Source: Sipunculus nudus (lineage: Eukaryota > Annelida > Sipuncula > Golfingiida > Sipunculidae). Taken from it: 64,000 nucleotides of DNA. The notes beneath the pieces were generated by a model. The model was not told the DNA's origin, did not search any database, and saw only the letters and a program-made list of their open reading frames with translations. Every line of letters begins with the position of its first letter. Position 1 is the first letter of the stretch. The DNA lies in NCBI GenBank assembly GCA_026874595.1, contig CM049311.1:7045676-7109675 (forward strand). The letters run 5' to 3'. This document shows positions 51,601-61,640 of this stretch, piece after piece. Position numbers and translations under genes: made by a program.

Positions 51601-54600
51601 GGCCCTCATATCAGATTTATAGATATGCAATTGTAAAAAGTGTAAGTCCAATATTTTTTATTATCATTCTGCTTTTCAATGGGGTCAGCAGGGTAGGTAA
51701 ACTGCCAAACCTGAAAGAAAAGAAATGCAGTCTTGAAATAAAACAAAAAGCCATCCTAAATCAAGGTACGAATCCACAAATTATGAGAACAAACACTTGC
51801 TTTTATATGTGGTGATATATATTAAAATATTCAGATATCTAGGAAACTAAGTTAATTGCTAGGATTCCATAAAATAAACTGCAAAATGTTCCCATCATCT
51901 TATAAATCAGTAGCTAAACACTAATACTATACTCTCATAGTCTTAATGCCTGGCTGAAGCATTCAGACAACAGTGTTTTTGTTATGAAGTAACGAGGTAC
52001 TTATGACTGAGCCTTATCACTTAATAGGCTGATACAAAAGGGAGTCATATGTCACCAGTGTCACTCACAATTACAGCCACACAGGGAGATGTACCAGCTG
52101 GAGTGGGATGGTTATATATACAAGAAAAATAGAGATATTCTATAAAATAAGTAATTGTGAACATCCCTGACCTATGACCTTGGCCTTTTGCCCATATATC
52201 AACTGGATTCTTTCTAAATGATGGGTAACTACTAACCACTTAAATCTGGTGTAATTACTTGGCAACCAATGGGTGAATAACTTTGACCTGCAACCTTTAA
52301 CCTGCTGACCAGCTGACCCCAAAATCAATAAGTTATTTATTCAAGCAAAAAGACCCATAAATATGAAGTTTGAGTCAAACTGAGTGATGCATAGATGTGG
52401 CATATGTGAAAGACTGAAGGTTTGGGTTGAACAGTTACACTTGAAATATGCTCACAAGCATTTAGAACAATTAAATATTGTAACCTTGACCTTTGACTTT
52501 TTGACCTAAACATCAATAGGCTTCTTCCCTTATTGGAAGGTAAGCCATATATGACAGATGGAAGGTACAGATTGAAAAGTTTGCCTGAAAATGACTCCAA
52601 GCAAGAAGTGGGTGCTGTGAACTTGACCTTTGACCTCAAAATCAACAGGTCTTTTCCCCTGTTGGCAGAGAAGCGATATCAGTGCTGGAAGGTTTGGAAT
52701 GAAAAGTCTAGCTTGAAATGTGTCCACAACCTTTTCAAAGAAGTGGATCCTGTGACCCTGACCTTTGACCTTGTGACCTCAAAATCTACAGGATTCTTCT
52801 CCAACTTAGTAGATGAGCTATATATGAAAAATCAAAGAATTGGGATGAAAGGGTTGGCTTAAAATGCATCCACAGGCTTTTCAAAGAAGAGGCTCCTGTG
52901 ACCTTGACCTTTGACCTTTTGACCTAAAAAAATTATGGTTCTTCCCCTGTTGGTAGGTGAGCTGTATGTGAAAGATGGAAGGTTTGGGATGAAAATTTTG
53001 TCTCAAAGAGTTATTTCTGGGGGGTGCAAACACACCCCATAACTTCGAGAATATAGGTCGCAGTGACCTAATTTCAGGTTTGCCAGGAGATCTTTTTATA
53101 ACCTCTAAGACTGCATAGGGTTCATGGCCCTAGCCCCTACGGTTACGATTTGTGCCCTGCTAACGGACGGACGGCCGGCCGGACGGCCGGCCGGCCGGAC
53201 GGACAGACGGAAGGACGACGGACAAAGACCCATCGCTATAGCCCAGCATGACTGAAAGTCAGCTGAGCTAAAAACAGGTCTTTTCCAAATAAGGGCAAAC
53301 GATATGTATAACCTGTCATGTAATTAGGTCTGATTAACTCGCAAAATATAGGATATTGTGTCTTAATTAGCTTCAGCTTTAATGGGGCTAAATATTACTA
53401 CTTAATCGTTGTGATCATTTGAAAACCATACATAAGGATAGCCAAGATTTCATTGACCGCTGGAGAGGGGAAGCTAGATGAGTGATGGTGAACCAAGCAG
53501 AGATACATGGCTTTGTCTGAGAGCTGTGGACACTAATGGTCAGACCAATATGCGCTAATCGATATCCACCACTTCAGGGATATCCACGGCCCAGAAGGCC
53601 ATGGTGTTTTCTTCTTGGTGATAGCAACGCCACTAAAGGGGTAAATGGGACACGGTTTACAGAGGAGGCTTCTATCTGCAACCTGAAAATGTTTCTCCTG
53701 CATGAAAAAAATTAGTACGCTAAGGAGTATCTCACGGTAGTCGCAGCCTCGCGGGAGGGACGGACTGCAGAACGAGCCTACGGTCTCCCAGTCCCGGTGT
53801 CAATCATGATAGTAGTTGATCAATACTCGCGTCAAATCCTCACAACCCCAGAAGAACAGCAGGAAATGTATGCAGGCTAGTTAACTGGAGATGCCAATTA
53901 ACACCACAGCGATTATAGCTGGCCTGATTCCACAATAACAGCTGACAAAAGTAAATCAATAGTATTATCTCTGCTAATATAAATCCCATTCTATTTGCGC
54001 CAAGTGTATGTTCACGACTTTAACTCTCAGTAGAGTTCAAGAAAACGCAGAGCGTCCCCTTTGCCTCATAAATACAAATTATAGCAGAACGATTTTTCTT
54101 CTTTTTATTTTCTATCAAACAAGAGATCTCATGGCAGGCACAGTTTCATAAACCACATAAGTTAGAACACCAAGAATTAACCCCAGCGAGCTATGGCACT
54201 TGTTTATGTACACAATGAGAAGTGAGGATGGCGTAAGTATTTTCAGCTATAGATGGGTCTATAATTTAATTAATTTTAACGTGGACAACATTTGAACCAT
54301 TTCATCTCTGTACTCTCACATGTATCATTCTCCATTTTGTTTTAAATTTTAACATGCCCCTTTTTCTTAAACCCACTCCATTTTATGCACCAGATTGGGA
54401 ACAAGTATTAAGGCATGACTTTTAATAAAATCCCAGTGAATGACATTTCCTGATCATCATTCCTTTATATTCCACGTAGTATATCCTTCACCAAGAATTC
54501 ACCAAATGGAAAATGACGGCAAGGTACGGGCTTGTGAAGACCTAATAATTTGATTTGTCAAAATGACGAGACACTGGAATATATGCATGTACTTGAAAGA

Positions 54601-57422
54601 TTGTTCCTACTCAGGAATCGAAAGTGGATGGTTTGAGGCACTAGGATTCATCAGTTCAATGACCGTTTCCTAAAAGACATGTTTGTACTTTTAATTATGA
54701 GAAAAAAAAACACCCTAACAAGGTTTGTACCTGTACTAAAGGTGGAATAAGTCAGAGTACATGATGTTTATATGCCTTTTAGTTTCGGATCCAGGAGTCA
54801 TCACGAATATTTTAGCAGCCTTAGTGAATTGTTCGTTTAATATTTTAGCAGCGAGTTGTTCGTTTGACAAATGTGTCTAATGAAAATAAGTGATATATTG
54901 GCTAACACTCAAACTGTTTATCGAATTTAGTGTTGACACTTGGCTGCCGTTCAAACCTGGCAGCAATTAACTTGTGTTGACTGCAACATGATTATATCCT
55001 GCAACATATGCCATAACCCTGTCATTATGATGCAAACCTTTGCGAACAACAGGAGCACATGCCGGGCGAATAGGCAATTTACCATTGGGTTGAAACTGGG
55101 CTTTGAAAACCCGGTTTCTATTACGGAAGCTATTATCTATTTAGCCTAACAGAGATCAAAAGATGGCAAATTTGAAACGAAATACTAAGTACCTATTCTT
55201 TTTTTTTTACACAAAATGACAAAAGCAATGAAAAATCCAAAAGCTGCAGGAGACCATTCAGTAAAACCACGTCCAAATTGATTACATTTTTCGTTCATAA
55301 AACTGTCCCTCGCTACGACCGTTATTCAAGTACAGCTTTATATAAATGTTTAATTTGGTTTCAGACGGCAGAAAAATGACGCTTGATTTGAACAATTATT
55401 CTTCGGTTACCATTGTTCCCACGGTAGCCCACGTCAATATAGCCCATGCCACTCCTCCCTAACACGGTACAAATGGAAATTTTGCCACCTTCAGTCCCTT
55501 TCGGCCCACCAGCCCTAACCATCTGGTTTGGGCGTGTTTATGCAGTTTAATTAAGTATCGAGTTTTTCGAGTATTTTGCAAACCTGAAAATCATGCGCAT
55601 TTTTTCTTCATACCGGTCAAGGAAAAGTCTGTTGGGCTTTTACATCCGAGACAAACCGGCTCATCAGGCCGGAGCTTTTCCTGGTGTCTGTAGCGTGACG
55701 CGACTAAGGAGTTCAACTCCTGCTGGACAGTCCATCGTAGGTACCTTCCCAGTATTTACTGGGCGTTGGTGTAATGGTTGTGGTGCCGCGCTCAGGATCG
55801 AAAGGTCGTTAGTTCGAATCCCGGGTCAGAAGAATCATACCAAAAACTTGGGGCAAGGTCAAAACTGCAAGTGTGCCTCTGTTCACCCAGCAGTAGAAAT
55901 GGGTTCCAGTAAATTCTTCATCCAGGTATATATATGCGAAATATATGTAGTATTACAGCTCAGTTTTATTTAGGTTAGGTTTTTATGTCATTGCAGGAAT
56001 CGTGGTATTGGACGATCTAAAGCAGAAACCATTGTCTATACAGTAGCGGCTTTAATTGTTTTCCACAAATAAAAGTAAAAAATATACATGGTTTTATTGG
56101 ACAAACAAATAAAATATGATGCATCATGAATCATGCCTACCTCCTGAGGTCATGAACGCCAATCTCTGTTTTTTTTTTCTCTCAAATAAAACAGCCAGTC
56201 CAGACTTCTGTTACTTTGACGAAAGGATACAATCCTTACCAAGATATTTCAAACAGACTCACCGCTAAAATCGCATGCATCCATATTCTACATCAAAAAG
56301 ATGTGATAGCATTTTATATCAAGGAGTAATCAAATCGATGTTTATTAAACTTAGATTGCCTTCATTGATTTCTCATTTGGATGAACCGAAATTCATAAAA
56401 AAGAAAGGACATTTGGTAGGATTTTGGTACCGAGTTAAAAATATGGTTCAGCTACCATCTATACTGTAATGGTTTCACCCTGGTGACGGACATGCAGCCC
56501 TTCATGCGATCATTAGTGGATTGTTAGTAATATACATGTGGTTCCGGCGGGTGTTAATACACTCACAACACATAGCGATCCCCGGGGATACAAAAAAAAG
56601 TCAGTGTTAATGGGTTTTCCGTTGCCATTGGTGGCCGTTGTTTAGCTTTGTAGCAATATATATATTTGAGAACTATTTATATTACTGCGGATACAACAGA
56701 TACGTTTATCAGTTAATAGCAATAGCCGATGTATTTCCCTCTTTTCATAAAAGATGTATTGTAAACCGCCTACTTTACATACTGAGGTAAAACCACTCCC
56801 ATTGGTGGAATTCTTCTACCGGACAAAGTCCTTGTGATCATTGTCTAACGAATAAAAATCTATCTCAGAAAACTAAGTATTTGAAGCATTCTTACTTGTT
56901 TGTTTCTGTGGAGCGTGATGGATATCATTCTGGGCTCACTGGGATACTTCATGCTTGCCACATACGGCTGTTTTGGGCTGAGCCAGGTTATTTCGATATA
57001 AATCATCATCCATATGTTAAATTTAATTATTTGCGAGACACTTTTATATTCAATAATATGCTCAGCATATAACAGTGAGGGACCAAAGAAGTACAATTAA
57101 AGGTTTGACTTGATGCAAGATCGCAATTTTACCAAACTGACTTAGGACAAAGCAGAATAATGTGCCGTGACCGCAAATACGTCCAGTTATTATATTTTTT
57201 TTTATCGGAGGGACCAAAAGAAAAAAGGAAATTTACAATTTTGATCATTTCATAAATATGTGAGAGTAACGGGTTGAGTTAAAATCAAATAGGTATATAT
57301 AGCTAATTTTAGTCACGGTATAAATTAATTTCCATCAAAAGTAACCTTACACCAAAACTAGCAAATCAAAGCTGATTTCATGCGAGACCTATAACGATAA
57401 AGACAAGTGAACATCTATATTT

Positions 57423-57454
<32 letters not shown>

Positions 57455-58341
57455 TATTATTTATTCATGTATGATGAAATGTTAATCAACATATACCTGT
57501 AGGCCATGTCATCATCCTCAGCTCCCCAGCCCCAGTACATATTAGAGTATCCGTTGACCCGTTGAAAGTGCTCCGTGCGCATGCTCAGCACTCCTCCAAC
57601 CAACTCCTGGTAGGCAAGCCTGTAAAAGTTGGCATATGTTGATTATTTGGTATATGTGGTTAAATTCTCTAAAGAAAATAATGGAAGCAATATGTCACCA
57701 GTTGCAAGTATATCTTGGCTTTTGAAAGAATATTGTCAGAAAAAAAATTATAATAAATGTCGGAGTTCTCAGGACCTAGAGATAATAAGGAAATATATAT
57801 AATCTGGATTGATTAAAAAGGGTACGTAAAAGAGGTTTCTGGTTTTTGTGGCTCAGAGGTAGAGCGCAGGACTCAAAGCCGGGAGATCGTGAGTTCGAAT
57901 CTCAGCCGAGGCGGTGAGGTTTTTCACGGTCGGCCCCAACCCAGGGTGAGCGCTCTGCATGCTTAATGGGAAGGTCGTGTCCGACGGCCGTGTTTCACTC
58001 ACAAACGAGTGCGCCTTTCGGAGTTCCTCGGTGGTATGATTACCAACCCAGGGCCCGCAGGTGCGGTAGTCACCGGGCCTGGTTAACGCCAGGATATAAA
58101 ATGAGAGGAAGCGTAGGATACTGCCCAGTCAAGTAGTCCGAAACCGGAATGGAAATCTGCAGATGTACATATACTTAGTTAAGCTAGCATTAAAAGAAAG
58201 GAGGCGGTTACCTCCAACAAAAGATATTTAAAAAAAAAAGAGGTTTGTGATCAATATGTTTATGTCCCACGAAAGTGACGGAGATGTTATAATTCTAGTG
58301 TGTATTTAATGTGTCCAATATGTGCCCTCTCCATCTACAGC

Positions 58342-58373
<32 letters not shown>

Positions 58374-60455
58374 ATCTGCTGACCCCGCACACTGTCTAGC
58401 TATTTATTACAGCCACACCCCGGTCAATAACAAGACAATACACCCAAACAGCAAACTGTTCTTAATGCACCCATGTTAAGTTTACCTAAGCCCAGGTCTG
58501 GTGTGATTGAATACTAAATACTGATGTAAAGAACTTCCTGACACCGGCTTTTGGCTATGGCTCATTAAATGTGTATTTTCAAATCATACAAGTCGTATCA
58601 GACACATTTTTCCTTGGATTTTTACATCTGTTATTATCGACCCACAGTTACCTGAGAATAAAAACTCTCTGGGGTATCGCTAATTGTTTACTGTTCCCAC
58701 ACCAGTAATGAAAACTAAAAATCTTCAATGCCAACCAATATTATCTCTACTCTAATAAGTATAGCGAAACTTTGAGAGGTCAAGGTTTGCGTGTATTGTG
58801 TTACATTTCTCACATAAGTCGGGATAAATAACGCATAGAAGAATAATTTATCATTCAAATTGTCACGGGCCATATCAGGGGAAATCATTAAAATTAAATC
58901 AAACGGTCAATCTGCATCAGTGGGCATCTGAGTTATGAATAAGAATTTAACTTTGAAGGAGAACAAGTCCTTGAGACATTTCCAAAGTTCTTTTGGGTAA
59001 TGTTTCTTTCAATCCCAGTGACTTTGATTTATCACCGGTTCCTGGTGTCATTTGCGGTCGCAACAAGACCATTACTCAAGTCTTCCGTGTGACAGAATGT
59101 TTTAACTAATTTAATGAAATAGCAACGACCCTGAAATCCGCAATGTCAAGCCTGCTCAGAAAAGCAAAGGATGAAATATTGGGTGGCGCAGCAAAATATC
59201 AAAAGGGAAAATCAGAGGACGGAGTTTGATATCGTGAGCTTCACTGATATGTTGATTCACGGCTGAGCATGTGATCAATTATTTCTTTGCTGTAGCGCTC
59301 GGTTCATGAAGTTCTTGATGAGCTTATTAGTATCTCCCACAAGACAGATGGATACTCTTGGTGTGCTTATTTTTTGTTTGATGTCAGTATCAACCAGCTG
59401 GTGATGACACTCCATAAAATAGTCCCAAGTTGCTGCCCTCCTTTGTAAGAGCGGCATCCATCAAGGGTTTATCGTACCGTAGATACTCGTGTAACGATGC
59501 ACAAGAAAACGACAAGACGCCGCGAGGTGCAAAGCCATAAACAAAGAGAACTGAAAGACTGGCCCGGCTCATTCCCCATGAGATTTTACGCTTTGTTATA
59601 TTAACACTGAATTTTATTAGTTTCACTGCTCTTAAGTGATAGCTGACGGTCAGCACACGTCACACCATACATTGTTAAAGTTGTTGTCTTTCGTTAGGGA
59701 AGATAATTCAAATATATTTCAAGGCTTTTATTGCATACGTCAAAAGAAACTGCAACACAAAAGAATTTGAAATCACGTCAGAATGTAGCTGATCACTGGA
59801 TCCGATGAAATTGTGTCAATAGAATAATTGCTGATCCAATTCCTAACTTCTATATAATGTGTAAGAATAGATTAGGGTGACCGTCACTAATCCCTACGAA
59901 TGGCATTCCCTCCCCTTTTTTCAAATTTGGTGTAACTTTTTTATTTAAAATTTGTGACATGTATACGTTTTATTATAATCACTGATCCGCTTCCACATAT
60001 TATGTATGTGACGCCCAAGTGTTTGCCGTGAAGTGGTGTTTTATTCCAAATAATGGCTATGATTTACATTTTTGTTTTATAAAAAATAGTAAAGCCAGAT
60101 GGAATTGAATAATGTTTTGATGTGGTACGTACGTAATTGTTATTTTGGAAATTCTTGAACTGAAACAACTCTTTAATAATATAAACTGAATACCTACAGG
60201 TCAGACATGATTTTATAATTACGTGATACTGAATATGGCTGAACTCAATGTGAGAGGCCTGACATACTTGTAACCCATCTCGTCAATGGCCACCGACATG
60301 TGTCTCGGCATGATAGAACATGAGTACATGTTCCTGTCGTCCTCCGGCACCAGGTCCACGTCATGGAAGACAAAGCAGTGGAAGCCATCGTGACGTAACG
60401 CCTCCAGGAAGCCAGCGTTCATCAGACGAGCTTTGTTGAAGGTGTCTGAGCCATG
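48473..60455 (-). CDS. B4GALT-like: beta-1,4-galactosyltransferase-family enzyme (GT7), 3' four exons, 5' part outside window
   Basis: The spliced CDS is the complement of 60268-60455, 57497-57619, 49785-49886 and 48473-48614: 555 bp, 184 codons plus TAA, with all junction phases agreeing. In order it holds FNKARLMN (acceptor/donor-site loop), FHCFVFHDVDL (DVD metal site), PRHMSVAID, LAYQELVGGV, YWGWGAEDDD (catalytic acid cluster), RYKMVKH (Met and His manganese ligands) and DGLNSVEYKL near the C-terminus. Family members are Golgi type II membrane proteins that add Gal, GalNAc or GlcNAc in beta-1,4 linkage to GlcNAc-type acceptors; the N-terminal anchor and stem would lie in exons beyond base 64000. 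Compared with bovine B4GALT1 numbering (from memory), Arg228 is Lys, Tyr289 is Leu and Gly316 is Ala, so galactose as donor is not assured. Exons are visibly richer in GC than the flanking introns, and no frameshift or stop is present, so this looks like a working gene. Family is near certain; donor specificity is inference. Confidence 0.95.
49785..49886 (-). CDS. B4GALT-like: B4GALT-like exon with RYKMVKH manganese-ligand motif
   Basis: This 102-bp exon has acceptor ATTGTTTTTTTAG and donor GTATGCG. The first base completes Arg and the last two bases open another Arg. It encodes ILHVGLKITRPPEHIARYKM, then VKHTKRKPADWRK. In bovine B4GALT1 the Met and His of the corresponding M-x-x-H bind manganese; both are kept here. 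The basic stretch after the His is the variable loop of the family. It lies 7.6 kb downstream of the preceding exon in a repeat-filled intron. Confidence 0.93.
50838..53280 (+). mobile_element. ~2.4-kb dispersed element rich in TGACCT half-sites, copy 1
   Basis: It is collinear with 61641-64000 from AACAAGTGACCCATG to the GGAC/GGCC-rich end. Features in order: a TGACCC-AT-GGGTCA palindrome near the left end, about 1.3 kb of AT-rich sequence, then four ~135-bp tandem units each containing TGACCTTTGACCT or a close variant (from 52489, 52624, 52759 and 52905). After these come the near-palindrome AGGTCGCAGTGACCT (53055-53069), a GGAC/GGCC run (53163-53210) and a terminal hairpin formed by AGCCCAGC / GCTGAGCT with inner TGACT / AGTCA. 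No transposase or reverse transcriptase is seen, so it is probably non-autonomous. It sits in the intron between the WGWG-EDDD exon and the RYKMVKH exon. Confidence 0.85.
52489..52920. promoter_or_regulatory. cluster of nuclear-receptor-type DR1 motifs (by sequence only)
   Basis: TGACCTTTGACCT is the complement of AGGTCA-A-AGGTCA, a perfect direct repeat with one-base spacing (DR1). It is perfect at 52624-52636 and 52759-52771. 52899-52917 reads TGACCTTGACCTTTGACCT, three half-sites in a row that also contain TCAAGGTCA, the extended half-site of ERR/SF-1-type receptors. A further DR1, TGACCTATGACCT, lies at 52168-52180. Binding is not shown by sequence. Confidence 0.5.
53450..55490 (+). repeat. 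array-unit fragment inside the B4GALT-like intron
   Basis: CATTGACCGCTGGAGAGGGGAAG (53452), ATATCCACGGCCCAGAAGGCCATGGTG (53580) and CGAGCCTACGGTCT (53774) follow L2. GTTTGTACCTGTACTAAAGGTGGAAT (54723) follows L1. CTGCAGGAGACCATTCAGTAAAACCACG (55245) follows the L1-downstream block. The L2-L1 distance is longer than elsewhere. Confidence 0.7.
55610..55925 (+). mobile_element. composite tRNA-like SINE or fragment
   Basis: A pol III A-box match TGGTGTAATGG (55767-55777) and B-box match GTTCGAATCCC (55812-55822) are correctly spaced. The flanks carry words I associate with widespread marine-invertebrate repeats: GTAGCGTGACGCGACTAAGG and GACAGTCCATCGTAGG before, TCTGTTCACCCAGCAGTAGA after. The tRNA-like part sits between these flanks rather than at the 5' edge, suggesting nesting or a composite element. 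The long open frame through it is not a gene. Confidence 0.65.
57421..57460. repeat. (TA)n microsatellite
   Basis: Alternating T and A with a G interruption near 57436, lying 37 bases from the WGWG-EDDD exon in the downstream intron. Confidence 0.9.
57497..57619 (-). CDS. B4GALT-like: B4GALT-like exon with WGWG-EDDD catalytic motif
   Basis: This 123-bp exon lies between acceptor CAACTTTTACAG and donor GTATATG. Its first base completes the Lys codon of the previous exon and its last two bases open an Arg codon. It reads LAYQELVGGVLSMRTEHFQR then VNGYSNMYWGWGAEDDDMAY. EDDD carries the catalytic aspartate, and the Trp between the two glycines is the acceptor-side Trp314 equivalent. The residue before VGG aligns with Tyr289 of bovine B4GALT1 and is Leu, a type of change known to open that enzyme to GalNAc. 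The usual WGWGGEDDD has Ala for the last Gly. From memory the human equivalent exon is also 123 bp. Confidence 0.97.
57842..58235 (+). mobile_element. intact tRNA-derived SINE with target-site duplication
   Basis: The A box TGGCTCAGAGG (57849-57859) and B box GTTCGAATCTC (57893-57903) form a tRNA-like head. The ~280-bp body contains ACCAACCCAGGGCCC and AGTCACCGGGCCTGGT, and the element ends in an A-rich tail. The flanking repeats AAAAGAGGTTTCTG (57828-57841) and AAAAGAGGTTTGTG (58236-58249) agree at 13 of 14 positions. It inserted in the intron between the DVD and WGWG-EDDD exons, opposite in strand to the gene. A degraded relative lies at 5688-5990. Confidence 0.9.
58342..58370. repeat. (CT)n microsatellite
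   Basis: A 29-base CT dinucleotide run in the intron of the B4GALT-like gene. Confidence 0.95.
59040..59660 (-). pseudogene. unrecognised membrane-protein family, decayed copy 2
   Basis: On the minus strand MSRASLSVLFVYGFAPRGVL and SLHEYLRYDKPLMDAALTKE are in one frame. RRAATWDYFMECHHQLVDTD, IKQKISTPRVSICLVGDTNK and LIKNFMNRALQQRNN follow in another, so there is a frameshift near 59440. A third, broken part ends KTFCHTEDLSNGLVATANDT, a few residues before a stop. The same order is seen at 9.59-10.13 kb (ECH-QL, KQI, D-KL-N, SDI, KTFC, VAT-N). The hydrophobic helix is damaged by stops here. It lies in the intron between the first two B4GALT-like exons, on the gene's strand. Family and function unknown. 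Confidence 0.6.
60268..60455 (-). CDS. B4GALT-like: B4GALT-like exon with DVD metal-binding motif
   Basis: This 188-bp internal exon starts after acceptor TTGTACTTGCAG and ends before donor GTATGTC, begins on a codon boundary and ends with two bases of a Lys codon. It encodes 62 full codons with FNKARLMNAGFLEAL, then FHCFVFHDVDLVPEDDRN and PRHMSVAIDEMGY. The two cysteines (in FHC and MYSC) match the disulphide pair known in vertebrate B4GALT1. From memory the matching human B4GALT1 exon is also 188 bp. The Lys in FNKAR replaces the Arg that contacts the donor sugar in bovine B4GALT1. No upstream exon is recognisable between here and 61620, and beyond that lies a repeat. Confidence 0.96.
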
Positions 60456-61640
60456 CTGCAAGTACAACAAGTCAGACAGTTTATGGCCCGGTATGTAAAA
60501 TATAACACCTCTTTCGCAAAGAGTCTTGAAAAGCTGGAAAGATGAGAGTGCCCACAGATGAAGCATTTATGGAACTTAATACTTGTCTTATAGTTATATA
60601 GCTCGCGTTCACACTTTTTACTCAAAAGGTTTCTTATTTATTCTTTACAGGTGTTAAAAATATATGAAATCATGGGTACGTGTTATATATATTTGATATT
60701 TTGGTATCAACATTTTTCATCCGAAATGTTTCAGAAACTACTAGTAGAGGTTCAAGCTCTATTGATAACTACATAATGTCTCAGATATTAAATCACTCGA
60801 AGCAGCTCTTGATAATAATGTTGACGTAAGGTGCAAGACGCTTAACTATATATATCATTTTCGATAATTGTAAAAACAAGTAAGCCACATAATTTTAGAT
60901 TTTAGTAGACATTGTGCACAAGTAATAAATATACATCGTTATAAACATTAGTAGAGATGCTACCAAGTCGACCTATTAACGTTTTATATAAGTTTTAACT
61001 CAATGAGTGATTCATGATGAATCTCTGATATATAGAGTTGGCACTAAATTTGCTAAGGATCAGGGTAAAAACAACCATGAAGAGTTTCTTAATTTGGGAT
61101 TTAATGGATTGGATTGACATTAAAGTTGGAGTTGAAACCCTGGTCTAACCTCTCCTAACATTCCTCCTCCTATGCTAGGTTTTCATAATATAAACAGCTC
61201 TAAACGTGAACCCATCATAAGTTTATTGTCACGACCAAGCCGACGTTGGCCTGAAAACGCTTAAAAAGAATTAAAATTAAATATCAATCTACACCAACCG
61301 AGGTCTTGATGTGTATGGTTTAACAGACGAGGCAAACTTACGGGAAAAATACTTGCTCTAAGAAAACTGACATCCCCGCCAAAAAAGAAAGGTATATTCT
61401 TGTTATATATTATTACAAAAGGGGGTAAAAAACTAGACCTGAAATAATACCATAATTGTGTGGAAAATACCATTTAATTACGTTCTAAAAATATGCATTT
61501 GAAGATGTGATTCAGAATTCGTTGATACTCAAATATTGAAAATTAAAATATTATATGTGAAGTAAAACATAAAGAAAGCTCCCATTAATCTACAGAAAGA
61601 AAGCAAGTTCCCTGAAATAAATATTTAGTGATAACAAAAA
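60456..61640. other. intron sequence upstream of the first visible B4GALT-like exon
   Basis: AT-rich. I looked on the minus strand for the preceding family exon (YR-R--HL--FL---HP- type motif) and found none. No other gene recognised. Confidence 0.5.

Noticed and set aside
52533-52862. 109-codon frame and its opposite-strand partners in the TGACCT-rich element
   Set aside because: The frames come from the ~135-bp tandem units and are not kept in copy 2.
55760-55830. A true tRNA gene at the second A/B-box pair
   Set aside because: It is embedded in dispersed-repeat sequence on both sides and lacks a convincing acceptor stem.
57842-57912. A true tRNA gene
   Set aside because: A and B boxes are present but the acceptor and anticodon stems are poor, and the tRNA-like head continues into a SINE body with A-tail and target duplication.
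60219-60566. Continuous minus-strand frame of 115 codons as a gene
   Set aside because: Only 60268-60455 is coding; the ends run into introns past a clear acceptor and donor. Replaced by the exon call.
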